The notes: generated by a model not told the origin, from the letters alone. Shown: positions 33,495-43,285, counted from the first letter of the stretch. The stretch: DNA of 64,000 bases from Hymenobacter sp. YIM 151858-1 (GCF_025979705.1 NZ_CP110136.1:496001-560000); one strand, 5' to 3'. Numbers and translations are program-made.

Positions 33495-36089
33495 CTACTC
33501 CTCCACGCGCGTGATTTTGGAAGCCCCCGACTTGTTGTTGCGCACGTTGGTGGGGTTGCCGCTGTAAGCCACCTGGCTGGCGCCCGATACATCGGCGCGC
33601 AGCTGGCGCACTACCTGCAAACGGGCTTTGCTCACGCCCGTCAGCTCCACCTCGGCGTTGTTCACCGGAAACTCGCTGGCCTGCACCTGGCAGGCGCCGC
33701 TGCCTTCGATGCGCAGCTGCTCGGCGCGGCCGCTCAGCGACGATTTGCAGGCACCGGCCAAATCGAGCGACAGCAGGTTGCAGTTGCCGTTGAAGCGCAG
33801 GTGGCTGGCACCGGCCTGCTCCACCTCCAGGCTGCCCAGGTCGTCGAAGCCCGAGGCTTCGGCTTTCACGGCCCCGGCCAGCTCTAGGTTGCGCAGCGTG
33901 GGCAGCGTTACCTCCACCAGTACTTCGTCGCCATCGGTGCGGCGCCAGTTGCCGAAGAGGTTGTTGCGGCGGGGGCGCACCACCAGCTCGTCGCCGTTGC
34001 GGTGCACGTCCAGCTGGTTCAGCTCGCGGTCGGTGCCGTAGGCGTGCACTTTGTACTCGCTGCCCTGGCGCAGCACCACGTGGTAGGCGCCGTTGACTTC
34101 TACTTTGCTGAAGTCGCGTTCGGTGTAGTTGCGGCGGGCGTCGCCGTAATCGGCCGGGTCGGTCGAGAACTCGTCGATGTCGCCCAGGTCCACGTCGATA
34201 TCCACCTCGTCGTTGTCCGTGTCCACGTCAATGCGCACGCCGTTGCTGTCGAACTCGCCCTCGTAGCTTTCCTCGCCGTCTTCGTCGGGTTGCGGAAAAT
34301 CGGTGGGGGTGCAGTCGATGCATTCGAGCTGGTTGCCGCGCAGGCGGTACAGGTGCTTTGATGCATCGTCGGGGCGCTGGTCGTTCAGGAAGTTGTAATC
34401 GTCGAGCAAATGCGCGAAAGCAGGCGTAATCCGGAACTGCTTGTTGCGCGGCAGACGCAGCGTTACATCAAGCTCCTGGGCCCGGAAAATAGCGCCCGGC
34501 CGGAACGAGAAGCGGTTATCGAGTACCACGCTCGAATCGCGCAGCACGGCGCGGTAGGCAATGGAGTTGCGGGCGGTGTTGGTGGCATCCTCGAAGGTGC
34601 GGCCGTGGGCCCGCACTTCCTGCGTAAAGGCAATCACGTTGCCGCTATCGGCCGCCGCAAACATGATTTCGGGCTGCATATCCCAATCGTAGTCAAGTCG
34701 GCGGGCATCCAGCGTAACGGTATTGCCCGGCAGCGCACCCAGGGTGCGGTTTACGGTGTAGCTGCCTTCTTCCTGAAACTCCTGCGAGGTACGAACCCCG
34801 CCGGCAATCGAGCCCACGATGCCCAGCATCCAGAGGCCCAGCAAAATCAGGGTAGGCGTGCGGCCCAGCAACCAGCGGCGCATCAGCAGGCCAATGCCCG
34901 ACGAGAGCAGCAGCAGCACCGGAATACCAGCCGCCAGAAAACCGCTTACCACAAACCACCACGGCACGCCGGCCAGCACGGCATAGGCAGGGCCGTTGCC
35001 CAACTGTATGTTTTGCGACTCGGGCAGCAGGCCTACGGCCACGCCGGCCACAATCAACAGGCCCATGAGCAGGGCAAAGCCCGTCAGGATAAACATCAGG
35101 CCCACGAACACGCGCACTACGGTGCCCAGCACCCGGGCTACCGGCCGAATGGCGCGGCCCAGCTCTTCAATAAAAGCACCTACCGGGCGATTACTGACGG
35201 GCGTAGTGCCCTGGTTGCGCAGGCTTTGCTCGAGGCCCGACAGGGTTACGGCTTCGCCGCGCATCTGCGCCTTCTGGGACAGGGTGCGCGCAGGCGGCAC
35301 CACCATCCACAGAATCAGGTACAGCAGCAGGCCCGTGCCACCCAGGAAGATGCTGAGCACAAACACGATGCGCAGAATGGCTACCTCGATGCCCATGTAG
35401 GCTGCCAGGCCGGCGGCCACGCCGCCAATCGAGCCGCTGTCGGTGTCGCGGAAGAGCTTGCGCGTCACGTCATCGTCGGGCATGGGGCGGTCGTCGTAGC
35501 GCTTGGGCAGCGCAATCCAGAGCACCGCGTAGGTGAGCAGGCTGATGGCCGGCAAGGCACCCACAAAGTCGCCGATGATGGGCGAAAACAGCGAGCCAAC
35601 GAAGATGAGGCGTACCCACAGCGGGTTGATGTTGAAATAGCGCGCCAACCCGGCGGCCACGCCCGCCACGCGGCGGTTGCTCATGTCGCGGTACAGGCGG
35701 CGGGGTTCCTCCACCACCGTAGGCGCGGGGGCCGTGGCGGTGCTGGTGCCGGCGTAGGCGCCGCCACCTAGGGGCTGGCCGTAGCTGGCGGTGTCGGCGG
35801 CATCGTCGTCATCGTCGAGCTGGCCATCCTGCTGAAAATCCTGCACGCGGCCCATTTTGGCGACCATGGCCTCCACGTCGTCAAACGTGATAACCTGTTT
35901 GGTGCTGGAAAGGCGGGCGGCAAAGATTTCGGCGATGCGTCCTTCGATGTCGGCCACGATTTCCTCGTGTCCGCGGTAAGTGCTGAAGTACGCCTTCACG
36001 TCCTGCAGGTAGCGCTGGAGTACTTCGTAGCCATCTTCCTCAATGTGGAAGATCAGGCCCTGCAGATTGATGCTGATATTTTTTTTCAT
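33495..36089 (-). CDS. Double PspC-domain membrane protein with C-terminal GIN (DUF2807) domain
   Basis: An 864-residue inner-membrane protein. N-terminal ~1-95: a soluble domain (MKKNISINLQGLIFHIEEDG) and an acidic linker. First PspC domain 131-197 (RRLYRDMSNRRVAGVAAGLA...YAVLWIALP); second 210-267 (RKLFRDTDSGSIGGVAAGLA...LYLILWMVVP). Several further hydrophobic helices follow (~310-430). A periplasmic part includes a very acidic segment (DVDTDNDEVDIDVDLGD) and a beta-helical GIN/DUF2807 domain at ~660-850 (KVEVNGAYHVVLRQG, LELAGAVKAEASG, IEGSGACQVQAS). Co-transcribed with a PadR regulator 29 bp upstream. Likely an envelope-stress sensor or membrane-maintenance factor; inferred from PspC. 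Confidence 0.88.
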   Translation of the reverse strand: MKKNISINLQGLIFHIEEDGYEVLQRYLQDVKAYFSTYRGHEEIVADIEGRIAEIFAARLSSTKQVITFDDVEAMVAKMGRVQDFQQDGQLDDDDDAADTASYGQPLGGGAYAGTSTATAPAPTVVEEPRRLYRDMSNRRVAGVAAGLARYFNINPLWVRLIFVGSLFSPIIGDFVGALPAISLLTYAVLWIALPKRYDDRPMPDDDVTRKLFRDTDSGSIGGVAAGLAAYMGIEVAILRIVFVLSIFLGGTGLLLYLILWMVVPPARTLSQKAQMRGEAVTLSGLEQSLRNQGTTPVSNRPVGAFIEELGRAIRPVARVLGTVVRVFVGLMFILTGFALLMGLLIVAGVAVGLLPESQNIQLGNGPAYAVLAGVPWWFVVSGFLAAGIPVLLLLSSGIGLLMRRWLLGRTPTLILLGLWMLGIVGSIAGGVRTSQEFQEEGSYTVNRTLGALPGNTVTLDARRLDYDWDMQPEIMFAAADSGNVIAFTQEVRAHGRTFEDATNTARNSIAYRAVLRDSSVVLDNRFSFRPGAIFRAQELDVTLRLPRNKQFRITPAFAHLLDDYNFLNDQRPDDASKHLYRLRGNQLECIDCTPTDFPQPDEDGEESYEGEFDSNGVRIDVDTDNDEVDIDVDLGDIDEFSTDPADYGDARRNYTERDFSKVEVNGAYHVVLRQGSEYKVHAYGTDRELNQLDVHRNGDELVVRPRRNNLFGNWRRTDGDEVLVEVTLPTLRNLELAGAVKAEASGFDDLGSLEVEQAGASHLRFNGNCNLLSLDLAGACKSSLSGRAEQLRIEGSGACQVQASEFPVNNAEVELTGVSKARLQVVRQLRADVSGASQVAYSGNPTNVRNNKSGASKITRVEE

Positions 36090-36118
36090 CGCAGTGCTGC
36101 AACTGTAGGGGTGGTGAG

Positions 36119-36493
36119 TCAGATGGAGGCGCCGGCCGGCGCGACGCTGGGGGAGGAACTGCCGTTGGGCTTGGAGCGGATGATCTGGATCGAGTCCTCA
36201 ATCTCCTCCCACGTCAGGCGCAGCTCGTGCAAGAACTGCTGCCCCACCTCGGTGAGGGTGTAGTACTTGCGGGGCGGTCCGCTGCTCGATTCCTTCCAGG
36301 TATAATCGAGCAGGCCGGCATTCTTCAGGCGGGTGAGCAGAGGGTACAGCGTCCCCTCCACCACAATCATGCGGGCTTGGGTTAGCTCCTCCAGCATGTC
36401 GGAGGCATACACCTCGCCCCGCGCAATGATTTCCAGGATGCAGAATTCCAGAATGCCCTTCCGCATCTGCACTTGGGTGTTTTCGACTTTCAT
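36119..36493 (-). CDS. PadR family transcriptional regulator
   Basis: A 124-residue winged-helix regulator: QVQMRKGILEFCILEIIARGEVYASDMLEEL (helices 1-3), ARMIVVEGTLYPLLTRLKNAGLLDY (recognition helix and wing), SSSGPPRKYYTLTEVGQQFL (wing), then a dimerisation helix (RLTWEEIEDSIQII). It precedes the PspC/GIN gene by 29 bp, a pairing common in Bacteroidota, so it probably controls its own operon in response to membrane or small-molecule signals. Effector unknown. ATG 36493. Confidence 0.93.
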   Translation of the reverse strand: MKVENTQVQMRKGILEFCILEIIARGEVYASDMLEELTQARMIVVEGTLYPLLTRLKNAGLLDYTWKESSSGPPRKYYTLTEVGQQFLHELRLTWEEIEDSIQIIRSKPNGSSSPSVAPAGASI

Positions 36494-36848
36494 AGGCTTT
36501 GCGGGCAGTAGTCGGTGAAGTATGGTACAAATATAAAAGCAGGTACTTTGTAAAGCAAGGTACTTGGTTAAAATAATTTTTGTTTCACGATGTTCCGATT
36601 AAAAAGGCCGTTGACAATCAGCTGCTTGTTTGCGGCGCGCCTGCCCTAGGTGCCGGGTAGCCTTGCAGCTCAGGGGGGCCGCGGCAGCAAAATGCACCTA
36701 GGCCTGAAACTTCTGCAGCCCAAATCGGCTTTGGCTTGCAGCTGACCTGCCATGGTGGGAAAGGAGGAGGCCCGGGCCCAGCGCTGCACTAGAAATAAGT
36801 AACTTGCGTTGTGAAAGCCCGTTGGTAAGCAGGCTTTTTCGTTATTCT
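36494..36848. other. Divergent intergenic region, PadR operon and porV-like gene
   Basis: 36530-36600 is AT-rich with repeated AGGTACTT words (36540s and 36560s), a possible PadR operator, though no clean palindrome is evident. Two CCTAGG copies lie at 36645 and 36697. No ORF supported. Confidence 0.35.
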
Positions 36849-37961
36849 ATGACACACTTCTTCCGTCGTTCTATCACCGCGCTGCTGGTTACCCCGCTGT
36901 TGGGGGTAGCGGCGGCGCAGGCACAATCCTCCCAGCCTCCCCGCGACAATACCCCCAAGTACAGCAACGACTTTCTGTCGATAGGAGTGGGCGGCCGCGC
37001 CCTGGCCATGGGCAGCACCCAGGTAAGCCTGGCCGACGACGCCACGGCCGGCTACTGGAACCCGGCCGGCCTGCTGCGCCAAAAAACCAAGTACGACGCC
37101 GTGCTGATGCACTCGGAGTTGTTTTCGGGCATCGTAAAGAACGACTACGCCGCTTTCTCGATGCCGCTCGACGCGCGCAGCGCCATCGGGGCCAGCATCA
37201 TTCGGGTAGGGGTTGATGATATTCCGGATACCCGGGCGCTGGTGAACGAGTACAACCAGGTTTCCTACGACCGCATTACGTACTTCTCGGTGGCCGATTA
37301 CGGCTTGCTGCTGTCCTACGCCCGCAAGCTGGAGGCCGTGGAGGGGTTACAGGTGGGCGCCAACGCCAAAATCATTTACCGCAACGTGGGCGACTACGCC
37401 AACGCCTGGGGCTTTGGCATTGATGCCGGCGCGCAGTACGAGCGCAACAACTGGCGCTTCGGCCTGATGGCCCGCGACATCACCACCACCTACAACACTT
37501 GGCAGATCAACGCCGATAAGTTTCAGCCCACCATCGATACGCTTGACTTCGTGCCTAGCAACAGCACCGAGATAACGCTGCCGCGGTTTGTGCTGGGCGT
37601 AAGCCGCTCGTTTAAGCTGCCCGGCGAGCTAACTGCCGTGGTGGCTACCGATCTGGAAATTACCACCGACGGCAAGCGCAACACGCCTATTTCCAGCAGC
37701 TTCGTGAGCATTGCGCCGCACGTGGGAGCCGAAATCGGCTACCGCAACCTGCTGTTTTTGCGCGGCGGGGCCACCAATGTGCAAAAGATTCAGGCCTTTA
37801 GCGGTAAGGAAGAATGGAAGGTGCAGCCAACCCTGGGTGTGGGCGTGGCCCTGAGCGGCCTGCGCCTCGATCTGGCGTTGTCGCGGCTGGCCATCGAACG
37901 GCTGGGCCAAAGCTCGCAGGCCAACTCCATTATGGTGTCGTTGGGCTACGCATTTAAGTAA
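36849..37961 (+). CDS. PorV/PorQ-family outer-membrane protein (PorV2-like)
   Basis: A 370-residue protein with signal peptide (MTHFFRRSITALLVTPLLGV, cleavage near AQAQ) and a beta-barrel of the PorV/FadL type. The family start NDFLSIGVGGRALAMGSTQVSLADDATAGYWNPAGL is clear, and the chain ends with an aromatic strand SLGYAFK. PorV shuttles T9SS cargo from the translocon to the PorU sortase; paralogues accompany PorU-like genes. The next gene, 48 bp downstream, encodes just such a protein, so I infer a dedicated PorV2-PorU2 pair. ATG 36849 starts the signal peptide. Confidence 0.85.
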   Translation: MTHFFRRSITALLVTPLLGVAAAQAQSSQPPRDNTPKYSNDFLSIGVGGRALAMGSTQVSLADDATAGYWNPAGLLRQKTKYDAVLMHSELFSGIVKNDYAAFSMPLDARSAIGASIIRVGVDDIPDTRALVNEYNQVSYDRITYFSVADYGLLLSYARKLEAVEGLQVGANAKIIYRNVGDYANAWGFGIDAGAQYERNNWRFGLMARDITTTYNTWQINADKFQPTIDTLDFVPSNSTEITLPRFVLGVSRSFKLPGELTAVVATDLEITTDGKRNTPISSSFVSIAPHVGAEIGYRNLLFLRGGATNVQKIQAFSGKEEWKVQPTLGVGVALSGLRLDLALSRLAIERLGQSSQANSIMVSLGYAFK

Positions 37962-38009
37962 AACAGGATTTGCAGGAAGCGGTGGCGCCTAGGTGCCGCC
38001 GCTGGCTTT

Positions 38010-41000
38010 ATGAATAGCAAGGCTATGAACAACCTATACGCACCCCGCTTGTGGCGGTGGAGCATGTTGCTGGTGATGTTGGTGCTGGGGGCAGCCCAGT
38101 CGACGCTGGCCCAATCGCGGCAATACGGCAACGAGTGGATCGACCACAACAAGACGTATTACAAGATCAAGATTATCAAGGACGGCCTCTACCGCCTCGA
38201 TCAGGCCTACCTCTCGCGGCTGGGCCTGAGCGGCGTGGAGCCCCGGCGCCTGCAGCTGTGGCGCCGCGGGCAGGAGGTGGCTATGTACGGCGGGGGCAAC
38301 CAGACCCAGCTCGACGCCACCACCTACCTCGAGTTTTACGGCCAGCGCAACGACGGCAAGCTCGACCGCGACATGTACAAAACGGCCGCCGAGCAGCCAC
38401 ACCAGCTCTACAGCCTGTTTACCGACACGGCCGCTTACTTCCTGACGTGGTCGGCCAATTCGGCCGGTAAGCGCATGGCCGAGCCCGCTGCCACGGCCAG
38501 CGGCAGCCACGGCAACTGGCTGCAGCCGCGCCTGCTGCTCGACAACGGCGACTACCACTACGGCCAAACCGATGCGCAAGTGGCCTTTATGCCCTGGGCT
38601 GATAGCGGCGAGGGTTTCTTAAGCGGTGCTATCGGCAGGGATAATTTCACCAGCTTCACGTATCAGCTCGACGGCATTGGCCGCCGTTCGGCCCAGGGCG
38701 CTATGCCTTGGGTAGAAGTGTTGCTGGTAGGGGCTTCGCCCTCGATCCACAACACCCTTGTATCGGCCGTGGCCGGTGGCAACGGCGCCGAACGTTTGCT
38801 TACGGCTACACCAGTTAATTACGGCCCCTATGCCGTGCGCCGGGTGCGGTACCAGCTGCAGCGCAGCGACATTGGAGCCAACGGCCGGGTAGGCATCAAA
38901 GTGGCGGTGAGCAACCCCGCCGCCCCTTTTGCCGACAAGTTTCGGGTAGGCTACATCCGGGTGGTGCACCCCCAAACGGCCACGTGGCAGGCAGGGCAGG
39001 CGGCGCTGCAGGTCTTCAACGACTCTACCCTGGCCGGGCCCGCCAGCTACCAGCTTGATAGTATTCCGGCTTCGGTAATCGGGTACGACGTAACCGATCC
39101 GGCCAACGTGCAGCGCATCGCTGGCGCAGCCGGAGCCGGTAATGCGCGCGTGTTCACGTTCCCCTCGGCCGTTGGCCGCACGCGCCAGCTGTTGCTGGCC
39201 GATGCCGCGCAGCCCGAGGTGCCCATGCCCGCCGTGCGCGTGCGGTTCCGGCCCATTTCGCCGGGTTCGCACAACTTCCTGATTGTAAGCAGCGGTGCCC
39301 TGATGCGCTCGGTGGGCAACGTGGCTAACCCCGTGCGCGAATACGCCAACTACCGCGCCTCCAACGCCGGCGGCCGCTACGATACCCTGGTGGTAACCAG
39401 CGACCTGCTCTACGACCAGTTTCACTACGGCGAACGGTCGCCGCTGGCGGTGCGGCGCTTTGCGCAGTACATGCTCACGGCGCCGGTGGCCAACCGCTAC
39501 CTGTTGCTGCTGGGCAAGGGCGTAATGATTACCGAAGGCTGGGGCGGCACCTTCTACCGCAAAGCCTCCACGGCTGCCCGCGCCACGTTCCCCGATCTGG
39601 TACCGGCCAGTACCCGCGGCGGTTCCGATATCTTCTTCACGGCCGACTGGCAGAACGACTCCTACTTCCCGAGAATACCTACCGGGCGCCTGGCCGCCCA
39701 AACGCCCACCGATGTGCTCAGCTACCTCAACAAGCTGAAGGAGCACGAGGCCCTGGGCGTTGAGCCCTGGCGCAAGAACGTGCTGCACCTAGGGGGCGGC
39801 ATCCGCCAGAACGAGTTCGATCAGTTTCACGGATACCTGCGCCGCTACCAAAGCCGCGCCGAGGCGCCGCTGTTCGGGGCCAACGTCGAAAACATCTTCC
39901 GCAGCAACCTAGGGCCTTACCCGGTTGAAGTGGACTTGTCGCCGCAACTCAACAAAGGCGTGTCGCTGATTACTTATTTCGGCCACGCCTCCAATAGCTA
40001 CCTCGACCTGAATCCCAAAGACATTACCGTAGCCAGCAACGGCTACGCCAACAAGGGCAAGTACCCCGTGTTTATGGCATTCGGTTGCGCTGTGGGCAAC
40101 AACTACACGCCCTACGGCTCCATTAGCGAATCGTGGGTGCTGGTGCCCGAAAAAGGTGCTATCGGCTTTCTGGCCGACTCCGACTTTGGTATCGATCAGG
40201 AGCTGAACGACTACGCCGACCGCCTGTACCAGCTGATGTTTAACGACCCGCAATGGTACGGCAAGCCGCTAACGGTGATTCAGACCGAGGTGAACAAGCG
40301 CCTGATGGCTATTCCGCAGTACACCAACAGCCGCTACGCGGTGAGCATGCTGATGAACACCACGTGGCAGGGCGACCCGGCCGTGTCGTTGTACGCGCCC
40401 GAAAAGCCCGACTACGCTGCCAACAGCGCGCAGGTGCTGCCGCTCGACCCCGGCCCGGTGCTGGCCTCGTCGCAGCGCTTTAAGCTGCAGATTGCTGCCA
40501 GCAACTTCGGCAAATTCACTTCCGACGAGGTAAAGGTGACGGTGGAGCGCCAGGTAGGCAGCACCATCACGCGCACCTCCAAAACGTTTGCTGGCTGGCG
40601 CAACAACCAGGTGCTCGATTTTGAGCTGACCAACACCGGCAACGTGTTTGGCCTGAACACCTTTACGGTGCGCCTCGACGACCCGAACGCTATCGACGAG
40701 CTCAACGAAAACAACAATTCCGTTACCACCACCTTCAACTTTTTGCAGGGCGGCGTAACGGCGCTCAACCCCCACAACTTCGCCATTGTGGGCAAGCAAA
40801 ACGTGCGCCTGGTGGCCCAAAGCAACCTGCCGCAAGCCCAGCCGCGCACCTTCGAGTTTCAGCTCGATACGGTGGCCACGTTCAACTCGCCCTTCGTGCG
40901 CAGCACCACGGTGCAGGCCACCGATGTGGTGGAGTGGCGCCCCAACCTGCCGGCGCCCACTGCCCCGCGCGACTCGGTGGTGTACTACTGGCGCGTGCGC

Positions 41001-43121
41001 TTCGGGGCCAACCAGGGGCTCGATGAAAGCTGGGCCACCAACTCGTTCCGCTACATCGGCAACAGCCCCGGCGGGTGGTCGCAAAGCCACTACGGGCAAA
41101 TGGCCTCGAACCAGAAAACCGGCCTGACGCAGGACGCGCCCTCGGGCCGCTGGCAGTTTGAGGAGCGTACGCGGCCGGTGCTGCTGAAAACCGCCGGTGG
41201 CGGCAGCGGCGGCAACACGTTCCGCCCCGGCTACGGCGTGCTCACCGATAATATCTCGACCCAAACCGACAACTGCGGCTCCATCCGCTCGGGCACGCCC
41301 AACATCATTGCCGCCGTGTACGATGGCCGCACGCTGCAGCAGCTCGGCAACCTAGGCTCGGGCTACCTGCTGTGCGGCCAGAATGGGGCTCCGCTGTACC
41401 ACTTCTACGCCGATGGCAGCAACAACATCAACACCGCCAGCGGGCAGGCCAAGCTGCTGCAGTTTCTGCGCGATGTGCCGGCCGGCCACTATGTGGCGTT
41501 GGTGAGCATGAACACCGTGCGCTTCGGCAGCATGGATGCCGCCCTCAAAGACGAGCTGGAGGCCCTAGGTTCGCGCCTCATCAAGCAAGCCCAGGACGGC
41601 GACCCGCTGGTGATGATGCTGCGCAAGGGCTTCCCGGCCCAGGCGCAGGAGCGCACCTTCGATGCCGGCAGCACCACGCCGCGCCAAAGCCAGGAAATCA
41701 GCCTGGGCGCTACCGTGAGTGCCCGCACAGGCACCGGCACGGTGGTGAGCACGCGCATTGGCCCGGCCCAGCAATGGCAAACGCTTCACCACACCATCAA
41801 GAAGCAGGAAGCTACCGACGCCTACACGCTGCGCCTGGTGGGCTACGATGCCCAGAACAACCGCACGGTACTGGTGCCAAGCGTTACCAACCTGGCATAT
41901 TCGCTGGCGGGCGTAAGCGCCCAGCAGTACCCGTATCTGCAGCTCGAAGCCGTGCTGACCGATAGCGTAAACCGCACGGCCCCGCAGCTCAAGCAATGGC
42001 TGGTAACCTACACGCCGCTGCCCGAAGGCGTGGTGCGCCGCGACCACCCCACGCTGCCCGCCAACGTGTACGCCCCGGCCAAGCTGAGTGCCGACGCCGC
42101 CAGCTCGGGCTTCCTCGATATTCCGGTGAAGTTTGAGAACGTATCGGCCGTGGATTTTCCGGAGCGCCTGTGGGCCAAAGCCACCGTGCGCGAAACGGCC
42201 GCCAACGGCCAGAGCAAAGAGGTGGAGCTGCAATCGGCGCGCGTGCTGAAAGCCGACTCGGTGGCTACTTACGTGTTCCGCCTCGATGTGCGCACGTTTA
42301 AAGGCGAAGGCGCCGTGCGCATTCAGGTGAACTCGCGCCAGGTGCCCGAGCAGTACTACTTCAACAACGAGCTGAACCTGAGCTTCCAGTCGCCCAACAC
42401 GTCGGTGCCGCCGGTGGTAGATGTGGCTTTCGATGGCGTGCACATCCTCAACGGCGACATCGTATCGGCGCGGCCCGAAATCCTGGTTGACGTGAAGTAC
42501 GAGGACAAGCGCCGCCCCATCGACGACCCAAGCAAGGTGCAGGTATTCCTGACGCGCCCCAACCAGGCCCCGCAGCAGGTGTCGATGACGGATGCTTCGC
42601 TGATTCGCTTTGTGCCCGATGCCGCTTCGGGCCGCACGCGCGTGTACTACACTCCCGGCCTGCTGGCCGATGGCGTGTACAAGCTGGAGGTGCAGGCCCG
42701 CGACATGGCCGATAACCAGGCCGGGGCGCAGCGCTACGCGGTGAATTTCGAGGTAATCAATACGTCGAGCATCACCAACATCTTCCCGTACCCGAACCCG
42801 GTTACCAGCCGGGCGCGCTTTGTGTTCACGCTCACGGGCAGCGAGCTGCCGCGCAACATGAAGATTCAGATCCTGACCATTTCGGGTAAGGTAGTGCGCG
42901 AAATCATGCAGGCCGAGCTGGGCCCGCTGCACATCGGCAACAACATCACGGAGTACGCCTGGGACGGCACCGACCAGTACGGCGACAAGCTGGCCAATGG
43001 CACCTACCTCTACCGCGTGGTGATGGACGACCCCCAGAACAAATTTGAGCACCGCACTACCAACTCCAAGGCCGAGCAAGCCTTCAAGAAGGGGTGGGGC
43101 AAGCTGGTGCTGTTGCGCTAA
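38010..43121 (+). CDS. PorU-like C25 (gingipain-type) sortase, PorU2-like, with an ILEI-like insert
   Basis: A 1703-residue secreted protein, much longer than classical PorU (~1150). The signal peptide ends STLAQ (~35). N-terminal prodomain (YYKIKIIKDGLYRLDQAYLS). C25 peptidase domain ~425-800 with catalytic His659 (ITYFGHASNS) and Cys693 (FMAFGCAVGNN). A CARDB-like module follows (~830-910, ending DELNENNNSVTTTF). About 1085-1210 reads like an ILEI/PANDER domain (AAVYDGRTLQQLG, GHYVALVSMNT, LKDELEALGS). FlgD-like tail ~1590-1703 (YPNPVTSRARFVF, WDGTDQYGDKLANGTYLYRV). Pairs with the upstream PorV-like gene. ATG 38025 is an alternative start. Confidence 0.85.
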   Translation: MNSKAMNNLYAPRLWRWSMLLVMLVLGAAQSTLAQSRQYGNEWIDHNKTYYKIKIIKDGLYRLDQAYLSRLGLSGVEPRRLQLWRRGQEVAMYGGGNQTQLDATTYLEFYGQRNDGKLDRDMYKTAAEQPHQLYSLFTDTAAYFLTWSANSAGKRMAEPAATASGSHGNWLQPRLLLDNGDYHYGQTDAQVAFMPWADSGEGFLSGAIGRDNFTSFTYQLDGIGRRSAQGAMPWVEVLLVGASPSIHNTLVSAVAGGNGAERLLTATPVNYGPYAVRRVRYQLQRSDIGANGRVGIKVAVSNPAAPFADKFRVGYIRVVHPQTATWQAGQAALQVFNDSTLAGPASYQLDSIPASVIGYDVTDPANVQRIAGAAGAGNARVFTFPSAVGRTRQLLLADAAQPEVPMPAVRVRFRPISPGSHNFLIVSSGALMRSVGNVANPVREYANYRASNAGGRYDTLVVTSDLLYDQFHYGERSPLAVRRFAQYMLTAPVANRYLLLLGKGVMITEGWGGTFYRKASTAARATFPDLVPASTRGGSDIFFTADWQNDSYFPRIPTGRLAAQTPTDVLSYLNKLKEHEALGVEPWRKNVLHLGGGIRQNEFDQFHGYLRRYQSRAEAPLFGANVENIFRSNLGPYPVEVDLSPQLNKGVSLITYFGHASNSYLDLNPKDITVASNGYANKGKYPVFMAFGCAVGNNYTPYGSISESWVLVPEKGAIGFLADSDFGIDQELNDYADRLYQLMFNDPQWYGKPLTVIQTEVNKRLMAIPQYTNSRYAVSMLMNTTWQGDPAVSLYAPEKPDYAANSAQVLPLDPGPVLASSQRFKLQIAASNFGKFTSDEVKVTVERQVGSTITRTSKTFAGWRNNQVLDFELTNTGNVFGLNTFTVRLDDPNAIDELNENNNSVTTTFNFLQGGVTALNPHNFAIVGKQNVRLVAQSNLPQAQPRTFEFQLDTVATFNSPFVRSTTVQATDVVEWRPNLPAPTAPRDSVVYYWRVRFGANQGLDESWATNSFRYIGNSPGGWSQSHYGQMASNQKTGLTQDAPSGRWQFEERTRPVLLKTAGGGSGGNTFRPGYGVLTDNISTQTDNCGSIRSGTPNIIAAVYDGRTLQQLGNLGSGYLLCGQNGAPLYHFYADGSNNINTASGQAKLLQFLRDVPAGHYVALVSMNTVRFGSMDAALKDELEALGSRLIKQAQDGDPLVMMLRKGFPAQAQERTFDAGSTTPRQSQEISLGATVSARTGTGTVVSTRIGPAQQWQTLHHTIKKQEATDAYTLRLVGYDAQNNRTVLVPSVTNLAYSLAGVSAQQYPYLQLEAVLTDSVNRTAPQLKQWLVTYTPLPEGVVRRDHPTLPANVYAPAKLSADAASSGFLDIPVKFENVSAVDFPERLWAKATVRETAANGQSKEVELQSARVLKADSVATYVFRLDVRTFKGEGAVRIQVNSRQVPEQYYFNNELNLSFQSPNTSVPPVVDVAFDGVHILNGDIVSARPEILVDVKYEDKRRPIDDPSKVQVFLTRPNQAPQQVSMTDASLIRFVPDAASGRTRVYYTPGLLADGVYKLEVQARDMADNQAGAQRYAVNFEVINTSSITNIFPYPNPVTSRARFVFTLTGSELPRNMKIQILTISGKVVREIMQAELGPLHIGNNITEYAWDGTDQYGDKLANGTYLYRVVMDDPQNKFEHRTTNSKAEQAFKKGWGKLVLLR

Positions 43122-43141
43122 ACGCTTCGGTAATCGGCCTA

Positions 43142-43189
43142 AAACGGAAACGGGGCCGCGACTTGTTAGTCGCGGCCCCGTTTCCGTTT
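43142..43189. terminator. 22-bp perfect terminator stem
   Basis: Arms 43142-43163 and 43168-43189 are exact complements with a 4-nt loop. The stem is GC-rich in the middle and A/T at the base. Follows the PorU-like gene. Confidence 0.9.
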
Positions 43190-43285
43190 GCGGGATAGTG
43201 CCAGCAGTGTTACGTACTGCCGCCTAGGTATTTGGCGGGTGGCGGCACCTAGGGCGTTGGCCCTACTGCCCTAGGTGCCCGGGGC

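Noticed and set aside
34410-35771. 453-codon plus-strand ORF opposite the PspC/GIN gene
   Set aside because: Composition is His/Gln/Arg-rich and mirrors the codon structure of the real minus-strand gene; no domain or start signal.
41565-43079. 504-codon minus-strand ORF opposite the PorU-like gene
   Set aside because: A shadow of the high-GC sense gene; residues such as repeated HVQH/AAV patterns are typical antisense artefacts.
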